From the NCBI RefSeq assembly GCF_033568475.1, contig NC_133120.1:81630151-81694150 (forward strand): a stretch of 64,000 nt of DNA, given 5' to 3'. The notes beneath the pieces are model-generated. The model was not told the origin of the DNA. It saw only the letters and a list, made by a program, of their open reading frames with translations, and did no database searches. Source of the DNA: Henckelia pumila (taxonomy: Eukaryota; Streptophyta; Magnoliopsida; Lamiales; Gesneriaceae). A program made the translations under genes and the position numbers. Positions 22,338 through 33,720 of this stretch are shown here, piece after piece (the stretch's first letter is position 1; every line of letters starts with the position of its first letter).

Positions 22338-23024
22338 GTATTTTTGGTTCTCCAAGCTTTAGATTTATCGTTTTCTCGCTCTGTTTTTGGACCTACATGT
22401 TTTTAGTTCGAGTTTTATTGATCAGACAATTTTATTTTATCGATCCAGTTTGTCATTTCGCAGTTTCTACCCGGTTGATTCATAGATCTGTAATCTTATG
22501 TATTTTGTTTTGTTTTGTTTGATTGAGATTGGGATTCGGATGAGCTTACGTTTTTAATTGATTATGATTATAATATGCAACTGAATGGATTTCGTGTCGA
22601 TTGATTTCGTTGTGAACTCCGTGGTGTTCGATTTGGATCTGATAATTGAGATTATTGTTTATCTTTTTACTTTAATTTAGTAACGTGGTGGATTGCTTGA
22701 CGGAATGGGTACCTTCTTGTTCCATCTCTTTTAAATCGAAGTAGTGATATTTGTTCCCCCTCACCCCCCATCCCCCCAACTGCATTTTTAATATATCTGA
22801 TTGGTGATATTATGTCTAAACGATTGGTTTTTTGTCAGAGCTGAAATTTTATTATAGCTAACATATTATTATATTCGCTGTCCTAGGTTTTTCATCTTCT
22901 CTTATAAAGTGCTAATATTTTATCTTTAATATTTCAGTTGGTTTTTATAATTAACCCTTATTTTTTTTCGTTGCATTATTCAATCATCATCCTAATTTGA
23001 CATTTCGAACTTTTTGCACCAGCA
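22338..23024 (+). other. eRF1 5' UTR leader intron
   Basis: Starts GTATTT at 22338. The acceptor is most likely CAG at 23022-23024 (an alternative is TTTAG at 23030), 15 nt before the ATG. T-rich with many TTGATT/GATCTG motifs, like intron-mediated-enhancement leader introns. Its first 320 bp match the eIF5 leader intron. Confidence 0.7.
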
Positions 23025-23039
23025 GTTTAGAGTCCAAAA

Positions 23040-24353
23040 ATGTCGGATGGTCATGAAACTGACAAGAACATCGAGATATGGAAAATCAAGAAGCTTATCA
23101 AGGCATTGGAAGCTGCTCGTGGCAATGGCACCAGTATGATTTCTCTTATTATGCCTCCGCGTGATCAAATAGCCCGTGTTACAAAGATGCTTGGAGATGA
23201 ATTTGGAACTGCATCAAACATCAAAAGCAGAGTAAATCGTCAATCTGTTTTGGGTGCAATTACATCTGCTCAGCAGAGGCTGAAATTATACAATAAGGTT
23301 CCACCAAATGGACTTGTGCTTTATACTGGAACAATAGTCACCGATGATGGGAAGGAAAAGAAAGTAACAATTGACTTTGAGCCTTTCAGGCCTATAAATG
23401 CGTCGCTTTATCTGTGTGATAACAAGTTCCACACGGAGGCACTCAACGAGCTTTTAGAATCTGATGATAAGTTTGGTTTTATTGTTATGGATGGTAATGG
23501 AACCCTTTTTGGGACATTGAGTGGCAATACCAGAGAAGTTCTTCATAAATTCACAGTGGACCTCCCTAAGAAACATGGAAGAGGAGGGCAATCTGCTTTG
23601 CGATTTGCTCGACTGCGAATGGAGAAGCGTCACAACTATGTGAGGAAAACAGCGGAGCTTGCCACTCAGTTTTACATCAATCCGCAGACAAGTCAGCCCA
23701 ATGTTTCAGGACTCATACTTGCTGGATCAGCTGACTTCAAGACTGAGCTCAGCCAGTCTGATATGTTTGATCCTCGTCTTCAGGCAAAGATTTTGAATGT
23801 GGTGGATGTTTCTTATGGAGGAGAAAATGGCTTCAACCAGGCAATTGAGCTGTCTGCTGAGATTCTCTCCAATGTGAAATTTATTCAAGAAAAGCGTTTA
23901 ATCGGAAAGTATTTTGAGGAGATCAGTCAGGATACTGGGAAGTATGTTTTCGGTGTTGAAGATACGTTAAAAGTTCTGGAAATGGGTGCTGTTGAGACAC
24001 TCATTGTGTGGGAAAATTTGGACATGACTAGATACACTCTGAAGAATAGCTCTACTGGTGAAATTGTTGTCAAACACTTGAACAAAGATCAAGAGACTGA
24101 TCAGAGTCACTTCCGTGATCAAGAATCAAATGCTGAATTGGAGGTTCAAGAAAAATTATCACTGCTCGAGTGGTTTGCCAATGAGTATAGGCGGTTTGGT
24201 TGCACACTTGAGTTTGTTACCAATAAATCTCAAGAGGGCTCTCAGTTTTGTCGAGGATTTGGAGGAATTGGAGGAATACTTCGCTACCAGTTGGATGTTC
24301 GAGCTTTTGATGATCTTTCTGATGATGGAGAAGTTTATGATGATGATGAATAG
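23040..24353 (+). CDS. ERF1: Eukaryotic peptide chain release factor subunit 1 (eRF1), 437 aa
   Basis: Recognises all three stop codons in the ribosomal A site and, with eRF3, triggers release of the nascent peptide in the cytoplasm. The stop-decoding N domain contains NIKS ([11 protein letters not shown], about residue 61) and YLCDNKF (about residue 126). The M domain has GGQ ([12 protein letters not shown], about residue 183), which reaches the peptidyl-transferase centre. The C domain ends in an acidic DDDE tail. The length is normal for plants and the CDS is intronless, as in other plant eRF1 genes; the only intron seen upstream is in the 5' UTR. All key motifs are intact. The stop is UAG followed by CAAUCA, a leaky context. 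Confidence 0.97.
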   Translation: MSDGHETDKNIEIWKIKKLIKALEAARGNGTSMISLIMPPRDQIARVTKMLGDEFGTASNIKSRVNRQSVLGAITSAQQRLKLYNKVPPNGLVLYTGTIVTDDGKEKKVTIDFEPFRPINASLYLCDNKFHTEALNELLESDDKFGFIVMDGNGTLFGTLSGNTREVLHKFTVDLPKKHGRGGQSALRFARLRMEKRHNYVRKTAELATQFYINPQTSQPNVSGLILAGSADFKTELSQSDMFDPRLQAKILNVVDVSYGGENGFNQAIELSAEILSNVKFIQEKRLIGKYFEEISQDTGKYVFGVEDTLKVLEMGAVETLIVWENLDMTRYTLKNSSTGEIVVKHLNKDQETDQSHFRDQESNAELEVQEKLSLLEWFANEYRRFGCTLEFVTNKSQEGSQFCRGFGGIGGILRYQLDVRAFDDLSDDGEVYDDDE

Positions 24354-24527
24354 CAATCAACCAACTTCTCAAAATCAGGTGCAGGGGAGGAGTGGGAGAC
24401 CTGCACCTGTGCGCGAGGGCTCGCGCATAGCTGCGCCGCTCGAGGGGGAAAATATTGGAAGAAATTTGGACAGGTCTACTCTTTCGTTGGAAGCTTACTA
24501 ATAATTGTCAGATTCTTTGGGAAGTAG
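24351..24527 (+). promoter_or_regulatory. eRF1 leaky stop context, 57-codon extension and hairpins
   Basis: The stop codon context TAG CAA TCA matches the TMV-type readthrough consensus UAG CAR YYA. The same frame then stays open for 57 codons to TAG at 24525-24527. A perfect 10-bp inverted repeat (CAGGTGCAGG 24376-24385, CCTGCACCTG 24400-24409) and a second 8-bp one (TGCGCGAG 24410-24417, CTCGCGCA 24420-24427) form GC-rich hairpins starting 22 nt after the stop. Possible 3' UTR splice sites are donor CAG/GTCTAC near 24473 and acceptor TGTGCAG near 24571. Readthrough plus NMD autoregulation has been described for plant eRF1; the assignment here is inference. Confidence 0.6.
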
Positions 24528-26268
24528 GTTTTAATTAGTAATTGTTTTTAACCTCTTATCTGCATGTGCAGTCATTGCAAAACAATTGGGAGGATATGCA
24601 AATTAAATGTGGAGAAGCAACGTGAGGGTTTGGCCGAAATGTGATAATGCTGATGATCCATACCATGGTAATTGCTGTTTTACATATAATACAGTGGGAG
24701 CTTTATGTTTAATTGTGGTTTCAGGAGAGAATGCCATTTGCGTCATGGAGTTCAAATGCATGAATTTTTATTAGTACACAGTTAAGTTGTGTGGTGTTTC
24801 CTGACAATTTGGGCAACTAATAATTAGTCTTGAATTTGGGATTGTAATTTATTAACAATCAGATTCCTTTATTGGCGACAATGTTTTGGATGTGTGATTT
24901 TTAAATTTTGTGGGTTGATACTATTTTGTCTTCATCTGATCGCATTTGCACCAGCAGTTATTGGATAAATAATACGTGAAAGTAGGAAGATTGAATTATG
25001 ACAAAAGTTGTCGATGTGAATGTTGCACATTCTCATATATTATTTGAAAATTTTTATTTGTGTGTCTAGCATTTTCCTCCCCTAGCTTTCAGTGTCCGTA
25101 TTTGTTGGGAATTATTGTGCTCGTGTCTTTCTTGTTTAGTATAAATGGAAATGATGACTTTAAGTAAAAGGTCTGAGCAGGAAGCGGTACTGGTAGGCAT
25201 GGGATAGGTGTGTGTGAAAAAAGTAGAAACCGGAGGAAGAGGGCCCCTGTCCGTGTTCAAGTTTTACACCAGGACTTTCGCAACCTCTTCGATAACAAAA
25301 TTGTCACGTTTGAGGTTGGCTATGGGATGCAAGAAAGGCAAGGGTTACATTCTAGTATTGAATGACAATCTAGACTTCATCCCCACAATTTTCATCCTCC
25401 TATCCCATGCTTTGACCACTGCAATGCTTCCTGTGTTGATCATATCCTCTTTTGCTGATCCATTGATAAGTCTCATCTGTCTTTGTGTTTGCCCGAAAAA
25501 CGCGGGCTCATGTTGGGGTGCATGTTCATTATTTTGATTAGTATTGGGTGCTATTGCATATATTGTCAGCTATAATGTGATTTTAATTTCGGGCGTTCCT
25601 TCCTGCCTATAGAACTTCACTCCATCTGTTCTTGAAACTTGATGATGTCTTTCTTGCAACTGGGACCGCCTTGTATGTCAGGATATTTTTGCTTATTTTG
25701 TTCTGATCCTGTCATATCCTGTGATTGTTTTGGTTGTGCCGTGATGCTTCGTCTGTTATCTTTGTTGTGTTCGAGGTGGTAGAAATCTATAGATAAATTC
25801 CAGTTACGTCTTTGCACCTATTACTAGGAGTTTCATGGCATTCACTACCTTAATTGCTAAATTGTGTTTAGGTTGTGTTTGGACTGTAAGATTTGTTTTG
25901 TTTTTGAGTTTCTTTGGTTTTGTGGAAGCTAATTTCTTTGCTTTTGATTCAATAGTCCTGCTCGCAATGTGAAGTTTCTCAAAAGAAAGATAATGTAACT
26001 GGATAGTTCAAAGGTTTGTGAACCTTTTGGACTGGTAAATAAATTTTGTGCAAGAGGTTAAAAAAATTGTCATTTTTTTAAAAAAAGGTGTAAGTTGTTT
26101 TCACTCGATGTGTAATTGTGCACGAATGTTATCCTGAATGAAGCACCTCGTTACCCGCATTCAGAAACTTGTTTTGAATTATTTTTCATGCGATGCAATC
26201 GATTTGTTTACTGAATATCGACCACTGATTCTAGATGGGGACGACATAGCATGACAAATACGATGAAG
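24528..26268. other. eRF1 3' UTR and gene-free DNA
   Basis: The first several hundred bases are probably the 3' UTR, possibly with an intron ending near 24571. The rest is AT-rich with scattered short ORFs lacking any domain I recognise. No RNA gene seen. Confidence 0.6.
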
Positions 26269-26834
26269 AGGGTGTTTGGGAAAGCTTAAAAGCTTTCAAA
26301 TTTTGTTTGGCAAAATTTTTTAAAAACAGCTTATAAGCTGTCAAAATAAGTTGTATGACAGCTTATAAGCTGTTTTTAAAAAAGTAAGGGGTGTTATTTT
26401 TTTCAAAAAGATCTTATTTTAATATTTTTTCTCTCTAAAATATCCTTAAATATTTTCATAAATCTTCATCATATCCTCCATCCATTAAATATTAAATATT
26501 ATTTCTTAAAAAATTTACAAATCACATAAATTTTTCTAAAGTAAAATATTAAAACAATTTTATTTTTTAATATATGTTTATTCTAAAACTATTTTTTTAT
26601 GTGTATAACTCAAAATTTTATTTTCATAGAATTATATTCATTTTAGTAATCTTGACAATAAAAAGATCTTATAATACTAAACATATCAACATTTTTAAGT
26701 TGTTTAAAATAAGTTTACCCAAATATTTTAACAACTTATTTTTAAAATAAGTTTTAACAGCTTATAACCTTGTAAAACAGTTTTTAAGCATTAGGAGCTT
26801 ATAAGCTATTTTTAATAAGTTTAGCCAAACACCT
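26269..26834. mobile_element. hAT-like MITE
   Basis: Begins GGGTGTTTGG and ends CCAAACACC, with arms rich in palindromic AGCTTATAAGCT motifs and an AT-rich centre. These ends and arms are typical of plant hAT-type MITEs. I could not identify an exact 8-bp TSD. Confidence 0.6.
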
Positions 26835-28522
26835 TCTAAGTAGCCAAAACTGTATAAAAATAAACTCAAATGTGGATATGATATGATTATTGGGTGATAT
26901 ATTATACATTGTACCCGATTTCAAATCCAAAATTTAAATTCAAGAAGGTTGGGAAATGTTGTATCCATGGAGCTACCCTCGTATTTTTAAACTTATATAT
27001 TAAGTAATGAGTTTCATGGAAATCCCCTCTTTATATTTTAATTTTTTTCCCGAGTAATGTGATGAATTTCAAATTGATATGAGATGGAGTACGTTCCTAA
27101 CTTCGTTCCAAATTCAAACCACTCAATCCACATGTTTGCTAATCGTGGCTGTAATCTATGGTGAACACACATTTTAATATATCTTGGTGGATTTTTTTTT
27201 AACGGGATATATCTTGGTGGATTTTAAAATTTCACATAATTTGTTTTTATCATTATGAATGAAAAAAAATCCACAATTTTTTAAATTAGAAAGTGTCACT
27301 TGTATCCAATATTCTAGGTATGCTAAGTAATTATGGAAGCTTAGATTCCACAGTATTGTTAGGCGACCCTCTTAATAAATATAAAAACTAAGGCTTGGAA
27401 GTTTGAAGGGAAAAGAAGGGGAGAGAAAAGAAAGAAAGGAAAGATGAAAGGGATTAGCAGAAATGAGATTTTTTCCACCCCGGGACTTGCAGAAAATAAA
27501 TAAAATAAATAAGTTAAATTTATTTAAAAACAATTTTAAAAATGTTTAAGTGTTTTACAAGTAAAAAATAAAAAAATAAAGTGTGTCAGGAGAATATTTT
27601 TGTAGAATTTTTTTAAAAATATTTTTAAAAAATTGTTCACCAAATATAATTTTTAAAGAACAAATGAGATGTGTTTTTTTTGATGTTTTTAAAATTGAAT
27701 GTAATAATGAGAATCCAAACATATTTTTTAATATGATAGAAAAAACATATTTTTTAATTGTAAAAACGTTTTTATATAATAGTTTTGTTTAAATACATAT
27801 TTATTCTTAAAATAAATTTTAAAATATTTTATAATTTTTTTTAAAAAACATATTTTAAAAACATTTTATAAGTTAAATGTCCAAACGAAAACCTAACCTT
27901 CTACTAACAACCAAAGTAGAAGATATATTCATTCATTCACGTATAAAAATGATTTTTTGAACTTCATTACTTGAGTGAAGTGTTAGCCAAAATGCTAAAA
28001 TCCAAAATGTAAACACAATCGGAAATGATGTCGAATAATATTGTAAATACAGTATATAACTAATGTGACTTAAATACAACAATGACAAAACAATAAAAGT
28101 GAAATCTGAATGTACGTAACAGTAAACGATAGTATAACGCCAAGTAGTAAGAAATTAGTAAAGCAAACGACTGTTTCCCAAGAAATACATGAATTTTATG
28201 ATTAATGTGCATAAGCTTCTGCCAAAAGGTGGCTGGTGGCTAACACTAGGTAGACGAGACGATTTTTGCCATGATCGTCCGACATTTTACGTACCCAGAT
28301 CGCACTCATACACAAGTCAAGCTCTTTTTAATGGGGATCGAACCCTTGATTTGCAATCCTACGCAAGGGTGCTCGAGAGAGAGTCTTTTGACTAATCATT
28401 CTCATATCTTCATAAAGTGTAATACAATATAAGCTCACACACGAAACATTTATTTTTCTATGTGAAACATTATTATTCCACACACTTAAAATATCCACTT
28501 AACAAATCCAACAACTTATCCA
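26835..28522. other. Gene-free AT-rich DNA
   Basis: No gene seen. 27440-27900 is extremely AT-rich, and its imperfect inverted arms suggest a decayed MITE. Around 28330 a GGGATCGAACCC string resembles a tRNA B box on the minus strand, as in SINEs, but no A box or complete element is clear. Confidence 0.5.
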
Positions 28523-28532
28523 ATTTTTATTC

Positions 28533-29244
28533 GGGATAATTCCTGATTTGGCCCCTTGTTTTAGACACCGTTCTCGATTGGTCCTCCGTTTTTGATTGAT
28601 CCAATTTGGTCATCCGTTTTTCGTCATGTTTTCGCAATTAGTCCTTCCGTCAAATTTAATGTTAAAACTAACATAATAAAACTCTTATCTAGTAAAAATT
28701 AATTCCAGACGCATCAATTGGATAAGTGGAATAAGAAGAACGAGTTGTGGAGACAAAGAAAACCGATGAATTACAACACGAAACAATATTAACAGATAAA
28801 AAAATTGCAAAATAAAAGGTTTAGAACAAGAAAATAAATACCAATAAATAAATAAGCAAAGTAAAATATTGCATCATGTTCGACTCGCACAATCTTCTTT
28901 GGGGGAGTAGATTAGGTTTAAATAAAATTTGGGAACAATGCGTAAATGTAAAGAGGCCAAATTCTGAAGCCATTAAAGAGGAATTCGATTCTATGGGAAA
29001 TTATTGCTAGGGTTAATTAGAGGGTTGGGGAATAATGAAATTCATTTACCGGTTGAAAAAGTGAGAATTGAAGACTTTAACAGGTTAAGCAGGTTAATTT
29101 CGTTAGTTTTGACACAAATTTGGACGAAAGGATCAATTGCGAAAATATGACAAAAAACAGATGACCAAATTGGGTCAATCGAAAAACGGGGGACCAACTC
29201 TGGAACGGAACTTAAAATGAAAGACCAAATTGAGAATTATCCCA
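28533..29244. mobile_element. Mutator-like non-autonomous element 1
   Basis: Terminal inverted repeats of about 150 bp start GGGATAATTC and end GAATTATCCC. Perfect 10-bp TSDs ATTTTTATTC flank it at 28523-28532 and 29245-29254. Arms contain reiterated TTTGGTC(A/C) phrases. The interior is non-coding. Long TIRs with 9-10-bp TSDs indicate the Mutator superfamily. Confidence 0.85.
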
Positions 29245-29507
29245 TTTTTATTCACATAAAATGAAAAGCCCAATGCCTAAATCCAAAGTCCAACATGAAA
29301 GTGACAAATCTTGTTCTTTTGAAGTAGAAATACGTGTTCAAAACATCCCAATGTTTTAATATCAATTCACAACGTACCATGATAGTTGTGAATAAAATTC
29401 TCTCATCTCCATAGAAAAAGATAAGGGCAACTTGGAAATAGGTACTCAAGCCAAACAAAAGTTTGAGTTTAGTACCTAGAGTTGCATTTTCAAAAAATGC
29501 TCTTGTA

Positions 29508-31030
29508 TTATCTTGAAGCATTATTATTTTCGAAATTATCAAGTGTAGAGTCGGATTCGGAATCTGATTCACTTGATTCATCGAGATAATAAAAATTTTC
29601 ATCATCTGATGAAAATTCAACTGTTTCTACTGGATAAAATCCAAGATAATAAATATATTCATCATCTGATGAAAATTCAACTGTTTCTACTGGATAAAAT
29701 CCAATAGTGTATATTTCTTCTAATAGTTTAACTTTGTTTTTTTTTTTTTCATTTCGTTTTGAACATTAATTTGCATAATGACCTTCTTCATTGCACAACC
29801 AACATGTGCAGTTTTTTCCTTTACCTTTTGAGCAAGGTGGTTTTTTATTATCAAACTTTTTATAAAATTTTCTTTTATAAGGTTTTCTGAAGAAATTCCT
29901 TCTAAACTTCTTTTTCTTATAGAGAATAAATTTCCTGTTAAAAGATTTATAAGGTTTATTAAATTTATTTTGTTTCTGTCGTTTAAAATGTTTGTGTGAC
30001 ACGTTAGTTTTACAACCGTATTCTTTTACTGTGAATTTCATTTTGTCACAACAAAGTTTATTGTTTTGTTTGTAAGATTTGGATATTCTTTTATTTAATG
30101 TTACTTCATGACATTTCTTTGTTATAACGTTTTTAATAAATTTAATAGCTCCTCCTAGTGTTTTAGCATAAGCGCTAGTTAAGAATCCATCTTTATTATT
30201 TATTGGTATATTAGGTATTTTATTAAAAATACTTAATTTATAATGTTTTTTTTATCAGCATCTATTAACTGATAATAGTTTGTTTCATAATCACATATAA
30301 ATTCTTCTAGATAACATAAATTACATAATTTTATATTATCCAGAATAAAGATTGCTCTATTTTGTTCTATATTTTTTGCTACTAAATTAGCGTCATTATT
30401 AGAAACTCCTAAAAATTCTTGGTACAAGGCATCAACAAATAGTTCGAAATATCGATGTCCTGTCATTCCTTGTGGTAGATTAGTAATTACTAGATTTTCA
30501 GCCCAAGTTCTTATTGCTCCTACCAATGTCATTTTTATCATTCCATGAGTTAAAACTTGAATATTCTCACTTTTATCTAATAATGATGTTAATTGAATTT
30601 GTACTGATAGTTCATTTGTCCAATGATCTATCTTTGATTTTCTTTCTTTGGCTGTTGAACAACCTAAATCTAAGATATTCTGTTTCACAAATCCTGATGT
30701 TTTTTATTCTCTAAGAATATCTCTAACATCTTTATAAGATCCAGAGTATTGGTCTCTGTTATATTTAAATTCTTCATCATCTCTTCCACCACTACCTTCT
30801 ACATTCGTTCGTAGATTTAAACGTGGTCTATAATCATCTTCAGATTCTGAAATATCCATATCTCTGTATTGTTCCAATTCCTGATGTGAATGATATAATT
30901 CTTCTGTATTTACTCTTATTTGTTCAAAATCATATTGGTCTGTTTCACTAAACATCTCCATACTTATGTTTGACATAACTAAGGGGATTTCTATACCATG
31001 ATTAATTTTGAATGGTGGTTCTTCTTCCAT
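29508..31030 (-). pseudogene. EPRV-B coat protein (broken)
   Basis: Acidic N-terminus (31030-30704), coat core (30688-30233), a very basic Lys/Arg-rich segment (30041-29800) and a CCHC zinc knuckle (CWLCNEEGHYAN), with a stop just before its last Cys. It ends in an acidic Ser/Asp/Glu tail with TAA at 29508-29510. The acidic-core-basic-knuckle-acidic layout is typical of caulimovirus capsid precursors. A 60-bp tandem duplication (29581-29640, 29641-29700) repeats a 20-residue piece of the tail. Frameshifts near 30700 and 30230 break the frame. Confidence 0.75.
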
Positions 31031-31048
31031 TTTCTTTTTTTCCTTTAT

Positions 31049-31242
31049 CTATTGGAAGAACTTCTTAAGATAGTTTAATATTTCATTACTATGTCTTTCT
31101 TGTTCAATTATTAATCTAGTCGTTGCTAAATCAATATATTCTTTGAAATTTTTCTCTAATTCATGTATTGATAGATTGATCTTATTAATATTATTTTCTA
31201 AATCTCCTAGATCTTTTTCTAATTTTATTAAGGACGTTATTG
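31049..31242 (-). pseudogene. EPRV-B small coiled-coil ORF
   Basis: About 62 codons, open to TAG at 31049-31051, with no ATG start (ATA at the expected place). The Leu/Ile/Glu/Lys heptad pattern and position between MP and CP resemble virion-associated proteins of caulimoviruses, which link virions to vectors or movement protein. Assignment by position only. Confidence 0.4.
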
Positions 31243-32178
31243 CGATGAGGTTGACTTATTAACAACAACTTGTTTAATTTTAAGAATATTTTGATTCATG
31301 GTTCCAATATTTTCAAGAATATCTTCATCATTTCTAGCAAATGATAATGATCTTCTTGGTACAGACTGTTTTGTGATTTGGAGGTCATCTGAACTCCATA
31401 TTTTATAGGGATTTATTTTTTCAATAAATGCTTTTCGAGAGTGTTCAATTCTTGTAATATTTTCAAACATTCTTTCAACAGAAATAGTTGGTTTTGTTGA
31501 AATTATTCTTGTTTGAGAATTATTACATATTGCTAAACCGACAGCATAGTTTATATTGATCGGATGGTTTTCTGTTAACATAAGATTATTTCTATAAAAG
31601 TAATAATCTAATGTTAAAAAGTCATTTATGTTTTTATCAAAAAGAGATATATTGTATTGTGGATAAATACAAAATTTCATCTTTTTGTAACATAAGTTTC
31701 CTTCAATTTTTCCAATGATAGAATCCTCAAAATTACGTATCCTTTTGTCACGAACTGTGATTTCAATTGGTGTATCTATTCCTTCTCGCTAGTGAGCTGA
31801 TACTATTATTTCAATCCCTCCGATATGAACATATTTTAGTTCATATCGTTCTTTTTCATTAGCTTTTGCCATGATGGTATCAATATCTTGAGTTGTTAAT
31901 AACTTCAAAGTATTAGACCTTAATTCGTTGTTTATTTTACAAGATCGTTCTTTTGTACGAATCGAATAATAAATTAAATTTTTCCTAGGATTAATAAAAT
32001 TTAAAATCTTACTTAATATTCCCGGTTGATCTATTAGATTAGTTTTTGAACTAGAAAATCCTGTTTTCTGTATTTCAGCAAACTTACTTTGATTAAATAT
32101 AATATTCAAATTATACTCTTGATTTTCTTCAGATTCATCAATCTGACTGTTTTGATTTGGAATTGTTACTTCTGTCAT
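31237..32178 (-). pseudogene. EPRV-B movement protein (one in-frame stop)
   Basis: Starts ATG at 32178. A TAG at 31789-31791 splits it into 129 and about 180 codons in one frame. The stretch around the stop (KYVHIGGIEI, then EGIDTP and IIGKIEGNL) is recognisable as the 30K-superfamily caulimovirid movement protein. In viruses it forms tubules through plasmodesmata. It ends with TAA next to the coiled-coil ORF. Confidence 0.75.
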
Positions 32179-32199
32179 TTTAACAGATGATAAAATTTT

Positions 32200-32472
32200 T
32201 TAATTTTTTAAAGCTATTAGAAGTCTTTTTGTTGAATCTATTTGTTCTAATAGATTCTGAAAATCTTCGAAATTATCAATTGAAGATTGACAATTCTTGA
32301 GATGTTTCAAATTGTTTTCACAATTTTCTATATCAAAATTTATATTTTGAGAATATAAATTAAAGATATTTGCTTTTTTATTTTCATATATTTTCCATTT
32401 AATAAAAATTGTTACTTTTATTATTTTGTTTTTGTTGATCGGATTTTGATAACAAAGTTTATTCTTATTCAT
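32200..32472 (-). CDS. EPRV-B small ORF upstream of MP, 90 aa, unknown
   Basis: An open 90-codon ORF whose ATG overlaps the stop of the preceding ORF (ATGAATAA), a coupling style common in caulimovirids. Lys/Asn/Ile-rich with no domain I recognise. It ends 21 nt before the MP start. It belongs to the decayed viral copy and is probably not expressed. Confidence 0.4.
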   Translation of the reverse strand: MNKNKLCYQNPINKNKIIKVTIFIKWKIYENKKANIFNLYSQNINFDIENCENNLKHLKNCQSSIDNFEDFQNLLEQIDSTKRLLIALKN

Positions 32473-32971
32473 AACAGATTGTTATGTTTTCAATTTCTTC
32501 ATTTTCAGAAATTTGTATTATCATTTTCCAGGTGCTTGAAAAATGTTCCTTTTTATGATTTTTGAAATATAAGGTTTGTAGATCTTTTATTCTATTCCAA
32601 TATTCATTTATTTGGCATGAATCTTTTAATAAGATTATTTTATCAAATAAATTTTTAATCTCAATATCTAAAGTTAATCCAGATATTAATAATTTATTTT
32701 AACCGCTCTGATACCAGGTTGCGGAATTCTTATGAATTTCTCATTCATGTTTTACAGATCTGATTCATTTATAACAGATAAATGTTTTCAGATTAATTTG
32801 GTTCCATTCATAGGTTATTATTACAAATTTTAGTTGATAAATTGATTCGAATATGGTTAAATCAGAAGTATTTAAACGATATTCATTAAATGTATCATAT
32901 TCATGATCATCTTCTATTTCAAACCATTTTTTTATTATTAATCTTCCATTTCTTATAAAGGATGATGACAT
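32465..32971 (-). pseudogene. EPRV-B leader ORF that contains the PBS
   Basis: Reading from ATG at 32971, the frame continues, with stops near 32765, 32738 and 32700, to TAA at 32465-32467. The tRNA-Met primer site (32705-32716) falls inside this frame. A PBS embedded in an ORF is, as I recall, reported for soymoviruses. The last 76 codons are open and encode a Leu/Ile/Lys-rich segment. Function unknown. Confidence 0.45.
32705..32716 (-). other. EPRV-B primer-binding site (tRNA-iMet)
   Basis: TGGTATCAGAGC on the minus strand, the caulimovirid consensus for initiator tRNA-Met priming of reverse transcription. By convention this marks position 1 of the viral genome. Confidence 0.9.
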
Positions 32972-33720
32972 GATTAATATATTTTGACTATTTCTTTAAA
33001 TTAAGGGCTGCAGGAGATTTGAAAAAGTTACCTTGATTGAATGAGTCTTGGTTTTGAGCAGGGGCCAAATCCTTGCTTTCCCTTAACGATCACTTGATCA
33101 ACTGGTACTTGCTCTATGGATTTCCAGGTTTACTCTAACAATGAATCTTCAATGGTTGGCTTCCAACCTTATTCTCCTTACGCCCTGCTTGTTTAGTTAT
33201 TAGCCATAAGGCTTAATTTTGTTTCTGATTTTATGTTTCTTAGTTTCTGATAGTTTTCATACGTCTTGTATGAACCAGATTGTAAGAAACTTAAGAAGAG
33301 AGAGATACTCAAACTTCACTTCTTCATTTACAACATAAACGTCTCCTTTTATAGGCGTGGAGAAACGCATACAAACTTTTAAAATAAAGGAAGAGGGGGA
33401 TCACCCGACACTACATAATGGAAAACAGCTCATTTTACATCTGAGTGGATGCCTTTCACATGTGGTGTGGTCCACGATTTCTTTTGTTTTTACATTGTGT
33501 CACTATCTGAATCACTGGCACATTCAGATCATTTCTTTATTGGTTTGTCCTCTTTGACAGCTGCTTCTTCTGTCTGAATTGGTTGGCAATGTTCACATTT
33601 GTGAGTGGAAATTATTGTTCTTGGTCTTTGATATAGCATTTGTTGAGTTTCTCTGGTCATTTCAACTCTTGCTTCGTAGATCGGAGCTTCGAATTGAGCT
33701 AACATGGCTTGATCTTTCTT
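32972..33720 (-). promoter_or_regulatory. EPRV-B intergenic region with 35S-like promoter
   Basis: Non-coding, between the TAV-like ORF and the leader ORF. A TATA box CTATAAAAGG lies at 33345-33354 (minus). Transcription would start near 33315, about 600 nt upstream of the PBS, the leader length seen in caulimoviruses. Lies immediately downstream of the TAV stop at 33721. Confidence 0.65.

Noticed and set aside
25208-25537. 109-codon ORF downstream of eRF1
   Set aside because: No domain and not in a plausible gene context; treated as chance.
28325-28345. tRNA B-box-like string GGGATCGAACCC (minus strand); a similar one near 20890
   Set aside because: No cloverleaf or proper A box could be traced, so neither a tRNA gene nor a clear SINE is claimed.
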